Shown here in pieces: positions 19,977-31,500 of a DNA stretch of 64,000 bases. The position numbers were made by a program, and so were the translations under genes. This stretch comes from Skeletonema tropicum (Eukaryota > Bacillariophyta > Thalassiosirophyceae > Thalassiosirales > Thalassiosiraceae), in NCBI GenBank assembly GCA_037178625.1, contig CM074147.1, forward strand, positions 1,550,001 through 1,614,000, in the 5' to 3' direction. A model generated the notes under the pieces. That model was not told the origin of the DNA. It was given only the letters and a program-made list of their open reading frames with translations, and searched no databases. Positions within the stretch are counted from its first letter, which is position 1. Every line of letters starts with the position of its first letter.

Positions 19977-21527
19977 ATGTCATCTGAGCCCAAGCCTGAA
20001 ATCGTAACCAGCGCGGCGTATCATGCCGACACGGACGATGAGTATGATGTCAAAAAAACATCATCCCGCTCAGCGATGATGGATTATGACGCAGACACGG
20101 ACGAAGAGGATTTCGCAGCATCTCCATCAGCGAAGGATATGGATATTAATAAAGCCCCAACGAGCACGGCTGATGATGCCGATAAGGATGATGGCATGGA
20201 TTTCAAGACATCAACGGTGAATTATGATGCAGGTACGGATGATGAGAGGTTTACAGCATCTCCAGCGGCGGTGGATGAGGATGATATCAATAAGTTTGGA
20301 TTCAGCAGTCAAGCAATTTGCAAAGAGGTAGAGGGCGCCAGTACAGGACTTAGTTTGCCCACGACGAAAAGAAAGCAACCATCATTAGGAGAGGGGGGTC
20401 GTTCTCCAGAGAGAGCCGCTAGAAACAAGCGCAGGCGCAGCGGATATGTATGCTCTGCTGATGGGTGCACAAAATATGCTCTAGTAGGGGGAGTATGCAG
20501 AAAGCATGGGGGCGGATATGTATGCTCTGCTGATGGGTGCACAAAATATGCTCTAGTAGGGGGAGTATGCAGAAAGCATGGGGCAAAGGTCAAATTCTAT
20601 CAATGCAGCAGTGAAGGATGCACAAATCGAGCTCTGAGAGGAGGAGTGTGCAAAACGCATGGCGCAAAGGCCAAACGATGCAGCAGTGCAGACTGCACAA
20701 ATGGAGCTGTCAAAGGAGGAGTGTGCGTTAGGCATGGGGCAGAGGTCAAGCTATGCAACAAAGAAGGGTGCACAAGTCAATCTCAGAGTGGAGGAGTGTG
20801 TAGAAAGCATGGAGCAAAGGTCTATCGATGCAGCAGTGAAGGATGCACAAATAAAGCTCGAAAGGGGGGATTGTGTTGTAAGCACGGGGCAAAGGTCAAA
20901 CGATGCAGCAGTGAAGGATGCACAAATCATGTTCAAAATGGAGGAGTTTGCATTAGGCATGGGGCAAAGGTCAAATTCTATCAATGCAGCAGCGAAGGAT
21001 GCACAAATAGAGCTCAAAAGGGGGGATTGTGTTGTAAGCACAGGGCAAAGGTCAAGCGATGCAGCAGTGAAGGGTGCACAAATCAAGCTCAAAGAGGAGG
21101 AGGTCCTCGGGACGTAAGAATACAAGATAGACCACATCCTGGTCCTTCCTCACCGATAACGATGCCGCCCATACCCGAGCCTGACCCCAAAGAAATGGAG
21201 GAGCGGAGAAGAAAAGCGCTGGCCTACGCAATGAGTACTGATGTAACTGAGGGAGCTAAGCGAAAGAAGCTATGCAGTAGTGAAGGATGCACGAATGGAG
21301 CTGTTAAAGGAGGAGTGTGCATCAGGCATGGAGCAAAGGTCTATCGATGCAGCAAAGAAGGATGCACAAATGGAGCTGTCAAAGGAGGAGTGTGCATCAG
21401 GCATGGAGCAAAGGTCAAACTATGCAGCGAAGAAGGATGCACGTATCAGGCTCTTCTAGGTGGCGTGTGCAGGAGGCACTGTACAAATTGGAAAGTTATT
21501 GACGGTGTGTTGATAAGATGCTATTAA
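19977..21527 (+). CDS. Zinc-cluster array protein (twelve C-X4-C-X9-C-X2-H units)
   Basis: About 516 aa from MSSEPKPEIVTS; this start is chosen because three paralogues conserve it, while the upstream in-frame ATG at 19948 is GTG in one of them. An acidic N-terminus (DYDADTDEEDFAA, DADKDDGMDF, YDAGTDDERF) is followed by a basic stretch (RNKRRRSG). A tandem array follows of eight full units, CSSEGCTNxAxxGGVCxxHGAKVK, every 24-27 residues. A ninth unit is interrupted by a Pro-rich linker (IPEPDPKEMEERRRKA), then come three more full units. Each unit offers three Cys and one His, so zinc binding is likely. Similar repeats appear in proteins labelled WRKY19-like; no WRKY domain is present here. 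The first two units are near-identical in DNA, showing recent unit duplication. Likely nuclear and regulatory, by inference. Confidence 0.8.
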   Translation: MSSEPKPEIVTSAAYHADTDDEYDVKKTSSRSAMMDYDADTDEEDFAASPSAKDMDINKAPTSTADDADKDDGMDFKTSTVNYDAGTDDERFTASPAAVDEDDINKFGFSSQAICKEVEGASTGLSLPTTKRKQPSLGEGGRSPERAARNKRRRSGYVCSADGCTKYALVGGVCRKHGGGYVCSADGCTKYALVGGVCRKHGAKVKFYQCSSEGCTNRALRGGVCKTHGAKAKRCSSADCTNGAVKGGVCVRHGAEVKLCNKEGCTSQSQSGGVCRKHGAKVYRCSSEGCTNKARKGGLCCKHGAKVKRCSSEGCTNHVQNGGVCIRHGAKVKFYQCSSEGCTNRAQKGGLCCKHRAKVKRCSSEGCTNQAQRGGGPRDVRIQDRPHPGPSSPITMPPIPEPDPKEMEERRRKALAYAMSTDVTEGAKRKKLCSSEGCTNGAVKGGVCIRHGAKVYRCSKEGCTNGAVKGGVCIRHGAKVKLCSEEGCTYQALLGGVCRRHCTNWKVIDGVLIRCY

Positions 21528-21947
21528 AACAATGCAGTGAAGGAGAATGTCTACTACACCAAATCCTAAATCCGGGGAGAAAAAAGGCACACTATCTTAA
21601 TGCTATGCTAATCACAGTTTACAGTGTAATAATTCGTTAAGCTCAATACAACAACAACAACAGTTGTATCATACGTCGGATGTCATTGCAATATCGTGTT
21701 ATTTTGCTTCAAATACGATGACATCCGTGCGCTATTAGGGGGTGTTAGGGCACTCGAAGGAGAGCGGGTAGCATAATTACTGTGCGAGTGAGTTGAGATT
21801 TTGGATACTCTCCTTCGTTCTTCATGGTGAAATGGACTTCTAGTTTCCATTCCCATAAATGATGATGATATAATGATGTGACAGAGTAGGCCATGCTTTA
21901 CTGATTCATACAACATGGGACAACCTACATACTAAAACCAAAAGAGT
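21528..21947. other. Convergent intergenic region
   Basis: This separates the 3' ends of the array gene and an FCP gene. A short AAC run lies at 21650-21660. No gene or element was seen. Confidence 0.5.
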
Positions 21948-22712
21948 TTATAGGTAAGGGAATCCATGTCCAGTGATGGAGGATCCAGCAACCATACCTC
22001 CAATAGCAACCATGGCCAAACGTCCATTCTTAAGCTCCTTCAACTGCATCGCCTTTTGCTTCTCAGGATCAGTGGGGTACAAACCAAAGGGATCAAATCC
22101 CCAGTCTCCAGGCTGTCTATCATACTCATTCATATTACTCAAGGCAGCCAAGGACATGGCCTCAGCGAATGAAACGAAAAGTAAAATTTGCTTCATTGAT
22201 GAATCGATCAAGGCATCGTGTGCGTCAAGGACGTTGGGGACGGCCTCGAAGGAGAATTGAGGTCCGGGAACACGAACGAATTCGGGAACGACAAGTCCGA
22301 CGGTGGCGAGCATGGCTTGACGGCCGTGTTTGAGTTCGGCTTCACGGAACCAGTTGATCCATTCGGGTGACCTCTACATATATATGTGGTAGAGTGTAAA
22401 TACATAGACGAGAAATGTTAGTTAAAATGACACTGAAGCGGACAAATAATACAGATGATCATCACTCCATAACAACAGCCGCAGCCCCCAACCACTACAA
22501 TATATCGTCATGACACACTAAAATAACGAACGCACCTCAGTGAAGCCAGCAGGATCGAAATTCTTGGATCCAGAGAACATGGGCTCAGGTCCCTCTCCAC
22601 CAACCAAACCATTGGCAAACTCAGAAAGTTGAGTGCTCTTGGTGTGAACGGAAGCGGGGGCAAAGGCAGATGCCGATGCGGCAAGGGCAAGGGTGGCAAT
22701 GGCGGTCTTCAT
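21948..22712 (-). CDS. Fucoxanthin-chlorophyll a/c protein (light-harvesting), copy A
   Basis: Two exons, 22712-22536 and 22373-21948, give 200 aa. The intron has a GTGCGT donor and a TAG acceptor, phase 0. The presequence MKTAIATLALAASASAFAPA carries a textbook ASAFAP cleavage motif for diatom plastid import. Light-harvesting hallmarks are the helix-1 motif FREAELKHGRQAMLATVG with its chlorophyll ligands, and the helix-3 motif MQLKELKNGRLAMVAIGG, ending in ITGHGFPYL. It functions in the thylakoid FCP antenna binding chlorophyll a/c and fucoxanthin. It shares its presequence almost exactly with the divergent copy B, 346 bp away, yet the mature parts differ, so this is not a very recent duplication. 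Confidence 0.95.
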
Positions 22713-23058
22713 GGTGGCTATCTTTGAGTTTAGTAGGGCGGGGGTGTTGATCAGATCGAGATGATCAGCTGGTCGATAAGTCGAGTCAAATTCAAGATTT
22801 TCCTTCAACTTGAGCATGGAATTTCACCCCTACTGTAGATTTTTGCAAGATATGGGTGTTGAAGTTTCATAGCAATAACTTCATGAATTTATCTCTACGA
22901 AAGAGAAATACTTTCCAATATGAATCGATGCCAAGGGTGCATATTTACCAAAATTATTGGGACCTCGCGTGCGTGTCCCCTCCTTCGGCATCGCCTCTCC
23001 TTCACCATGCAGCCCACCCACCAACCTAATTTTCCGCCCCTAAATTAATTTAATCACC
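22713..23058. promoter_or_regulatory. Shared divergent promoter of the FCP pair
   Basis: 346 bp between two start codons transcribed in opposite directions; it must contain both 5' UTRs and promoters. No named motif was assigned with confidence. Confidence 0.5.
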
Positions 23059-23250
23059 ATGAAGACCGCTATCGCCACCCTTGCCCTCGCCGCATCGGCT
23101 TCTGCCTTTGCCCCCGCTCCTGTTAACACCAAGAGTGCCACTCAATTGAACGATGTTTGGGATAGCTACAGTGAGTTCAGATTTTTGGGGATCATTTTTT
23201 GTCAAAGTTCAAGTTGTGCATCAAAATTAATTCATCCATCTTCGTTGCTT

Positions 23251-23284
<34 letters not shown>

Positions 23285-23814
23285 ATAATATCGACTAATA
23301 ATTAACAACTTCCAATATCAAAAACACAACAGTCGGAGGACAAGACTTCAAGGGAGGCACCTTCAAATTCGACCCCCTCGGCCTTTCCGAAACCTACAGC
23401 CCCCTCGTCCCCTTCTTCCGTGAGGCCGAGCTCCGTCACGGCCGTACCGCCATGCTCGCCGTCGTCGGATTCATCACCACCGACTTCATCCGTATCCCCG
23501 GAGATGCCTACAGCTTCGAGGCCATCCCCAAGACTGTTGATGCCCACAACGTGCTTTTGGAGGGACCCATGCACCAGCTCCTTCTGTTCATTGGTTTGTT
23601 CGATGCTGTTATTACCATTCCCGCCATCCAGGCCACAATGAAGGGAGAGAGAGATGCCGGTGACTTCGGATTCGGATACCAGGGACCCAAGGATGCTGCC
23701 GCTATGAAGGATATGGAGATGAAGGAGCTTTTGAATGGACGATTGGCCATGTGTGCTATTGGAGGTATTGCTACTCAGACTGTTATTACTGGACACGGCT
23801 TCCCATACGTATAA
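23059..23814 (+). CDS. Fucoxanthin-chlorophyll a/c protein (light-harvesting), copy B
   Basis: Two exons, 23059-23170 and 23333-23814, join A|TC into an Ile codon and give 197 aa. The presequence MKTAIATLALAASASAFAPA is followed by PVNTKSATQL. FDPLGLSETYSPLVPFFREA and ELRHGRTAMLAVVGF form the first chlorophyll-binding helix; MKELLNGRLAMCAIGG forms the third; the end is VITGHGFPYV. It is a thylakoid antenna subunit. The intron contains a (TC)n tract at 23253-23281. Confidence 0.95.
23253..23281. repeat. TC dinucleotide microsatellite in FCP intron
   Basis: About 14 uninterrupted TC units within the intron of FCP copy B. Confidence 0.95.
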
Positions 23815-24199
23815 ATGCAATATTATATGGGTGTTGTGTTGTTCCTCTCCTCTCAATGTCACATTGATGTTGGGAATAGGATGACATGTATTTAGCTACG
23901 CTTGGCAGACTACTTACTTAAACCGCCGCCATCATCCAACATCTAACTAGGTAGGTCGGCTTTAGCAAAGAAACAGATGAAATAGACTACATCATTTGGG
24001 CGGCAAATTTGGTGTGGATGAATTAGTACTCATTCACACTATCTCTATCTTGGAACCAATAGATCATATCGAGAATAACTTGAAGATCATGAGGGAAAGG
24101 GGTGTTGTGTAGCGACCGTGTATTAATTTTTTGTAAGAAGACACCAGTTACACTTCACATCAACTTTAATTTGTGTGCGTTGAACATTTCTGTACTTTT

Positions 24200-24264
24200 T
24201 AGTATTCGAGTCCAAGCTGGGGTGCAGCGATGGTGAAAAGGAATAGAAGATGAACGAGTTTCAT
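24200..24264 (-). pseudogene. Signal-peptide relic of a silaffin-like gene
   Basis: From 24264 the frame reads MKLVHLLFLFTIAAPQLGLE and stops within two codons. This is the same leader as the silaffin-like genes (MKVFHxLFLFTxAASQxGLA). No Lys/Ser-rich module follows. Sequence upstream (24265-24560) resembles that upstream of the complete gene at 25409. Confidence 0.65.
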
Positions 24265-25133
24265 GTTGCAGGGAGAGGTAGATTGATTTTATGAAGACTT
24301 CAGGTTTGAGTTATGTGAAGAGAACCATACAAACCGCATCTCGGATGTTATTCTGATATCTTCCACGGTGATACAAGAATAAATTGATGGATGATATTGC
24401 ACTCTTGAATCATCTTGTAAACATTTCAAAGAAGGTATGAAAAAGCTGTGAAGAAGCTCTTTGAACATCGTCCAGTACAAAAAAGTATGAAGCATCCATC
24501 CATTCTATCCGAGCAGAATCCATTCCTTCTTCCAAGATAATTCAAACCCGAATTCAGGATTAATCGAGACGCATCGTTATCCATTATTTCTCCCTCAGTG
24601 AAACACAGAGATGCTATCGGGTCGGTTTGACTCGTGCTCCCACGCCAGCCCATCCAATCAAACTTTTCTTTGTCATTCCCACGACTCCTGAGTCGACCTT
24701 TCCCCTCTTCGGCTTTTTGTGCACTCAGCAGGCTCAATGAGACATACGTCACATAATACACACCGCTTCTATGTATTGCAGAGAGCAAAAATGGGCAGGG
24801 CGAGCACGCTCGTGGCTCGTGCTCCCTGTTTATTATCAAGCTATTGTGCTATTGTAGCGGCAGGACACCGTAGCGGCATACCTGCAAAAGATGAGTTGCA
24901 CTCTCTCTAGGTCAATATGATAGGTTGACTGCAAAAAGTCAACGACGAGTGAGTGCAAGCACGCTCTTGGCTCGTGCTTACCAGTCTACATATATTATCA
25001 TGAATCTTACGAAGAAGAGGTGTTGCGCTATCGGAAGAATACACTGGACACAATTAAATCAACATGTTATTTTGTACTTTACTGTTTACATGGATCAAGT
25101 ACAGCAAGGAAGGCAGGCAACATGTGATTCATC
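24265..25133. other. Silaffin-cluster intergenic sequence
   Basis: It contains segments resembling the flanks of the other copies, such as the GAGCACGCTCGTGGCTCGTG block near 24810. The frame 24426-24839 is not convincing as a gene. Confidence 0.4.
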
Positions 25134-25435
25134 AAAATCATGCACAGACACATACACAGGAGAGAGATATCGTCTCAGGGTCGAATCCACCACTCTTGAC
25201 TAACACTATCTTCTTCTTCTTAGATCCATAGAAGCTCCGTACCTCACTCGTTAAGGCAAGGTCCACGGTGCAACAAGTAATCCTTAAAATCATGCACAAA
25301 CACATACACAGGAGAGAGATGTATCGTCTCAGGGGGTTCAACAGGAAATCCACCACTATTGACTATACCATCTTCTTCTCCTTCTTAGATCTTTATAGGC
25401 TCTACACCTCACTCGTTAAGGCGAAGCTCACGGCG
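25134..25435. repeat. Partial tandem duplication of a silaffin-like 3' end
   Basis: About 140-150 bp beginning near 25134 recur near 25286 (offset about 152 bp). Both contain CACATACACAGGAGAGAGAT, a TCTTCTTC run and CTCACTCGTTAAGGC. The second lies over the end of the complete gene; the first is a stray 3' end. Confidence 0.7.
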
Positions 25436-26004
25436 ACGAATGCCTGCCTTTGATTTAGCCGACTTGCCGGAGCTTTTAGAAGACTTGTGAGCTTTACTTT
25501 TAGAAGACTTGTGAGACTTGGATGAACTGGACTTGGATGACTTGGAGCTCGAGGATGTTGCTGTTGAAGAGGAGTCCTCGGAGAATGCCGATAACAAAGT
25601 ATCCAAGGAGATTGATAATGGTGAACTCTCGCTCTTGGAAGACTTGGATTTCCCGCTCTTGTGAGACTTAGACGACTTCGTGGCCTTTGACTTGGAAGAC
25701 TTGGCGCTCGAGGTTGACTTGGCAGACTTACTGCCTCTGTGTTGTGTGAGAATGTGTGCAAACAGCAAAAGCATTATGGTTAGTTGATGACTGCTTCACG
25801 AGATCATATCATAATGTATGATAGGTGCAAATGAAACGATAATGAAACGATAGAAGAGTAGAGATCGGCTACTCACAGTGCCCTCTCCGTGTCCTCCGGC
25901 TTCATCAACACTGCTTGATCCTTGTTGAGCGCATCATCCGACATTGCGAGTCCAAGCTGGGACGCAGCGATGGTGAAAAGGAATAGGACATGGAATACTT
26001 TCAT
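25409..26004 (-). CDS. Silaffin-like secreted Lys/Ser-rich protein (two exons)
   Basis: Exon 1 26004-25877 and exon 2 25736-25409 (GTGAGT donor, CACAG acceptor) give about 151 aa. The signal peptide MKVFHVLFLFTIAASQLGLA is followed by a short acidic pro-region (SDDALNKDQAVLMKPEDTER), then two Ser/Lys-rich blocks (KSSKSKATKSSKSHKSGKSK and SSKSSSSKSHKSSKSKAHKS) separated by PLSISLDTLLSAFSEDS. The end has an R-x-L site (RRRELRLNE). Signal peptide plus high Ser and Lys content is the working definition of silaffin-like diatom proteins; Lys modification, Ser phosphorylation and a silica-associated role are known for that family and inferred here. It belongs to the same family as the three array copies but has one module and no Trp. 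Confidence 0.8.
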
Positions 26005-26713
26005 GTTGCAGGTAGATGTAAATTCACTTTATTCGAACTTGGATTTATGTGCTCCTGCACATGTGTTTTGTAGGTGTGCATGGGTTCGGATCGGGTTCTC
26101 ATTCCTTTAAAAGTCTTCATGAACTATCACTAGATTGTTCACTGGTCATCGACCTTGACAAAGTTGTAATAGTAGCTGCCCTATTGCACATAAGTAGGAC
26201 AAAGATCTACACTAAATAAACTATCTTTATGGACAAGAGAATTTACTTCCAAGAATAATCACATAAATGATAAGAATTATCACATAGATGATGTTTAATG
26301 CACAGTTCCCGGGTCTCCACAAGATACCTTGTGATCGTTCGAAGAAGAAGCTCATCGAACATCATCTCGATGCTCTTTGAACACCACAGCACTTCGACAG
26401 CATTACATTTCTTCCGAGAAGAGCCCATTCTTTCTACCCAAGACATCGCCGAACCCCATCATGAGATGATTGTTTCGTTGGCTCGTGCACTAATCCTTCG
26501 ATCTAAGTATCGCCCACCTTGAAGTGGGCATGGTATCGTATGTATTCCTACGTAGATTCTACGTGTAGAAAAAAGAAGTTTTTTGCCTCTGAGTCGAGTC
26601 AAATTACTGATGCGATTTGCCCGAGCGCAGCGAGCAAAAACAGCCGTTCACAGATAGATGCCTTTCTTGCTTACAATACCAGTGATACGTAGTTTACTGT
26701 AGCACAGAAATAA
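26005..26713. other. Upstream region of the complete silaffin-like gene
   Basis: It shares stretches with the upstream regions at 24265, 39540 and 47885 (for example the ATTTCTTCCGAGAAGAG block, also near 47957). The right part (from about 26640) is the flank repeat also found at 38120. Confidence 0.45.
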
Positions 26714-26789
26714 CTAAAAGCGCCACACAATTCGACGAGCACGCTCCTCATGTCCCACACCCAGTCTACTTATTATCAAGCGAGGTGTT

Positions 26790-27125
26790 TTACGCTGAAG
26801 CGGCACAGCTCTTGCAAGACTTGGACCACTTTGAGGACTTTGACTTGGAAGACTTGGAGCTCGAGGATGATGCGGAAGTCCATGTGGAGGAAGAAGAGGA
26901 AGAGGAAGAGGAGGAAGTGTCGCCTCTGTGTATGTGTTAGAATTGAATGTGCAAGTAGCAAAAATATAGTTGATGAGTAAGTGATTCATGGATCTTCTGT
27001 AATAAAATGTGTGCAGGTGCAGATGAACGGAAGAAGAGTAGAGGACAACTCGTTAATATCAATTTGAAAACTCACAGTTCTCTCTCCTCTTGACCAACAT
27101 CTTCTGCTTCTTCCATCTTTTCAAG
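26790..27125 (-). pseudogene. Broken silaffin-like copy (exon 2 and exon 3 remnants)
   Basis: An exon-2 tail (27125-27076; MEEAEDVGQEEREL then a GTGAGT donor) and an exon-3 head (from 26925; TSSSSSSSSSSTWTSASSSS then SSKSKSSKWSKSCKS) match the array gene at 38675. Exon 3 jumps directly into flank sequence (AASA stop at 26790), a deletion of the C-terminus and 3' flank. Exon 2 is cut at 27125, and exon 1 is gone from there up to the transposon insertion. Confidence 0.8.
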
Positions 27126-27596
27126 AAAGAAAGTCATTCACGAAGCTTGAGCTGCTGCGTACAATTTTACTAACTACATAACTAACTATAACTAACAGAC
27201 ATGATACAGGGACCTGCCGCGAACTAAACCCCCCGGGGGGTCTAAAAATTTTGGCTAGACTGCTCTCTATCTCTAGGATAGGGGGGTCTGACTTTTGAGT
27301 TTTCACCAAGAGACCCACCCCACCACCATATATACCTACTTATGACATCATGATGTTGTATGTTGATGCAGTGGCTGGACGGATCTTGTTAAAAATCGCG
27401 AAAGCATCCGTTGGATTGCCCGCCGTCATGCGGCAAAGCCATAATATGATACATCGGATTACGGAGCAACTGCTCTTTTGTTCAGGTTGCCTACAAGGCA
27501 TATGATCTTATGGTGACTTAACACCAGAAGGTGTTGGCGGTACTATTGCAGAATCTCACAGAAGGTGAAAATGGATCAGATGGCGGATTGGCATAA

Positions 27597-27788
27597 GAGC
27601 CCTTCCCTTACTACATGTGCAAGAAGGAGAAGACGTATTACAAGATTGTCAAGAAGCATAGTCAAGAAAAATGTGTGAAGTGCTTGACCAAACATAGGAA
27701 TAAGAAATGCACCACCAATAATATTATGTGCAAGCCATGCTGTGCAGAGCACGTAGCTCCTATCTGTTCTGCACACAAAAAGAAGTAG
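27597..27788 (+). pseudogene. Cys-rich C-terminal transposase-like fragment
   Basis: 64 codons open after a stop: YYKIVKKHSQEKCVKCLTKH, then C..C..........C..C-type spacing (CTTNNIMCKPCCAEHVAPICSAH) and KKK stop. The spacing recalls the Cys-rich tail of piggyBac-type transposases, but the family is uncertain and the upstream sequence is decayed. Confidence 0.45.
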
Positions 27789-27880
27789 ATGTGAAGACAG
27801 AAGTAAATTAAAATACATGTAATTGATCCCCTAGTGATCGCCTTACTAAGTTACCTACTAGTCGAAACCGGAGGAGGGGG

Positions 27881-28219
27881 TGACACAGGCTAATAGATGT
27901 GTAATGACAACGACGATGAATACAGTATTAATTTACGTATTTGGAGTAGTTGTGTGCTCTTCGAAGGAGAGAGCTGCTGCTAGCAGTTGAGCTTGCTCAT
28001 GGAAGATGAGTGACTCGGAGCTACAGGACAGAATCGTACTAATTCCAAGACGTAGAACCTTAGTAACGATTCACGAGGCTGACTACTTCCACGTAGTCAG
28101 AATCCCAGGCGGCATGCGTCAGGCATAGAGATCTCGATAAGCGATAGCTTAGCGAGCACGTATCCGTATGGTCACAGATACATACGTACCTAAAGGTAGT
28201 ATGCTACTTGACTATTACA
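27881..28219 (-). repeat. 3' LTR of Ty3/gypsy element (element is on minus strand)
   Basis: 339 bp, TG...CA. It matches 33926-34264 with one noticed difference (A/G near 27980 versus 34030). GGGGG flanks the element on both sides (27876-27880, 34265-34269), a likely 5-bp target duplication. A purine tract (GGGGGAGAG read on the minus strand) abuts it at 28220-28230 as polypurine primer. Confidence 0.95.
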
Positions 28220-28510
28220 CTCTCCCCCGTGCTGTTCGGATTAAACAGTGGGCTCAGTGAGAGAAAAACCCTGTGGGAAAAATTACTCTCATAGAGGAGT
28301 GCGTACGGTATTTACTTGAATACCGGTGACGTGTACGCGTAAGACTGTAAGACTGGTTTGCGACAAAAGACACGAGAAGCCAAGGCTGACGTGTGTGTAA
28401 GCTTATGATAGGTTTTGATCAAATCAACTGTTGTCTAGTATGAAATAGTGTTGATGTGTTGGAATAATTCTACTAATTTCTAGTTTATGAAAGCTGTACA
28501 CTCCCCCAAG

Positions 28511-31500
28511 TTATTCATTATAACTTGCATCGTTGGCTTCTTCTGCCTCAAAGAAGGGGGTAAGTCGTCGGATATTGATTCGTTCATTGACGGAACCACG
28601 TTGAATACGGACAGTACCATTAGTAAAGACATTTGTGACCACATACGGTCCCTCATTCTTGTCTAAAGCTTTGCGCTGCTTTTCACCATTGATCTCACTG
28701 ATGATCAAGCACTTACTCCCTGGAACATAGTCGTATGGGAGACACCTTTTGTTTTCTCTGGCGTTGTTCCTGTCCACGAGCTCTTGTCGGCGGCGACCTA
28801 TCTCACTCCAGTCAGCGACGAACGGAATGTCAAATAACATATCACGTCCAAAAATTGCTTCACCAGGAGTAGCCTTGAGCACGGTGTGGTAAGTAGATCG
28901 AATTGCCCATGCAGCATTTGTGATAAATTGGTCAATTCGGTGGCCATCGACGGTATCATCGTCGTCGAGGCCCGAGGTGCGGAGCATGTCGTTAGAGACT
29001 CCGTGAACTCGTTCTAAAATCGCATTAGCTTGCGGATTCTTACTGGTAGTCGGCTTACGTCCAATCTGATACTGTTCACACAGATCCTTCAGATGCAGTT
29101 CGAATTCAGAACCATTATCACACACCAAATACTTCGGGCGCGGATAACGACTTAACCAGCATTTATTCAAGAGGTGGGAAACTGTAGCGGAAGTTTTATC
29201 AATGATTTCTACTTCGACAGTTTTTCCTGTCCGAGGACATTTCTTCTCGATCATCCTATTAGGGAGTTCGACTATTTCGAACCATCCAGTAGCAGCGTCA
29301 ATCATGGTTAAACACATGAAATCCATTTCAGTTCCATCTTTTGATTTAATTGTTGTTGGACCAATTAAATTGCAATGGAGCGTCTGCCATGGAACAACGA
29401 TCGCATCCTTAGGAGGAAGTTGACCGTACTTACGCTTGCGTGCCTTAGATTTCTGACACCTGGGACAATATTTACACAATCTACGGATTTGTGCACTCAT
29501 GCCACGCCAATACATGACGGCGCCGATAGTACCTTCCATACGGTCAGTACCAGGATGTTGCAGATAGTGGTGATACCACATAAGAACTTTAGCTTGCAGC
29601 TTCTCAGGGATGATGAGCTTCGGACGAGCCGAAGGTCTGTCCTTTCGAACCAAGACAACAGTGTCGTCTATGATCATCTTCTGATTACGACTGTCGGCAC
29701 CAGGCCGTTCGAAAATGTGCTTCATCTTTGGATCTTCCCGTTGGGCATCTGCTATCTCCTTGACGGTGACTGGGTAAATTTCCTCGTCATCGGCTGCTGA
29801 ATTTGCAAACACATGTGACATGCAATCCTTTGGCTCTATCACATCTTCTCTATCCAGAACACACTCATCATCGTTTTGATAATGAGAGAAGAGAGAGACC
29901 AGCTTATTCCACTTGCGGTGAGAATATTCAGACCTGAAGTTCCCTTTGCTGTCGAGTTCGTCTTCTGGATGAGGGTTGATTTTTGGGCAATAATCTAATC
30001 GACTAATGGCATCAGCAACGGTATTATCAACACCCTTGATGTACCTAATGTCGGCTCCATACTCATTGAGGAGTAGATTCCATCTCTGCACTCTGTCAGA
30101 GGTGCTGCCTAAGCTATCTCGAACGAGATTCTGATGATCTGTATAAATCACCAGCTTCTGTCCAAGCAGCATACCTTTGAATTCTTTCAAGAGTTCGACG
30201 ATAGAAAGCAATTCAAGTTCCGTCACAGTGTACTTCATTTGCGCGGCAGTTAACTTCCGGCTGAAAAAGGCAATGGGACGGTTATTTTGCGTAATCACTC
30301 CCCCAAGCTGGCGAGTTGAAGCATCAGTAAAGATAGTGAACTCTTCACCAAAGTTCGGGTAGGCCAGGATAACATCTCGGGCGATTACCTTCTTGATCTC
30401 ATCAAAAGCATCCTGATGAACCTGCTCCCACCGCCACGGCGGCTTCTTTTTGGTAGAGCGTTTAGTGGTTCCACATTCTCCAACTAGATCAGTGAGTGGA
30501 GCGAGGAGCTGTGTTCTTGACACCCACAGGTCACGGTAATACTGAATAATACCGAGGCAACGTCGAAGATCTTTCACGTTACGAGGTGGTTTGAGAGCAA
30601 GGATAGCGGCGACTTTGGAATGTTGTGGTGCAATTCCTTGTTTGGTGAGATGATACCCAAGGTAATCAATCTCTACGGCTGCGAATTTACTTTTGGCTGC
30701 GTTGACTTGCAGACCAGCGTCGCTTAATTTTTGTAATACCACGTCGAGTTTCTCCAGGTGGTCTTCAAAGGTTCCTTTGGATAGGCAGAGCAAATCATCA
30801 ATGTAAGCCTGCACGTAGTCCAACTCAGCAAAGAGTGAACTCATTTTACTTTGGAAGATGTCCGGGCTACAAGCAACTCCCATTGGAAGTCTTTTGTACC
30901 TGTAAATTCCCCAAGGAAATACAATGGCGCAAATCTTCATCGTCTCGAGATCAAGCTTCAAATGGTAATATCCCATATTGAGATCAATCGCTGAGGCAAA
31001 AGTAAAGCCTTCCATCTGTTGCAACATACCCGATACCTTAGGAAGCGGGAAGGGGCGTCGCACTAGCGCTTTGTTAAGCTGGCGGAAGTCGGAGAGGAAG
31101 CGGACTGTGCCGTCTGACTTAGGAATAATAAAAGATGGACTGAGCCAGTCTGCTTGTTGTACCTGCTCCAGAACTCCTATATCAATTAAGCGTTGAAGTT
31201 CTTTCATAATTGTTGCTTTGTGTATCTGTGGGACATCAAACGGTCTACCACGGAACGGTTTCACATCTGGCTTAAGCTCAAAATGGACTTCCTCACCTTT
31301 CCATTCTCCGAGAGATCCGCTAAACATCTTCTCATGTTTCTTGAGTAAGTTGAGTAGTTGAAGTCTCTGCATTCTGGAGAGATGAGAGCAATTTTCATCG
31401 ACAATCTTTTCTAGATCGGCGGCTTCATACTTGGCATCCAAAATCTTGACGGCTCTGTCAGTCTCCTCTTTAGTTGACTGAGGCTCTAGGGCTTCATTAT

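Noticed and set aside
22713..22817. N-terminal extension of FCP copy A (MLKLKENLEFDST...)
   Set aside because: The start at 22712 gives the exact plastid presequence also used by copy B; an extension would bury the signal peptide.
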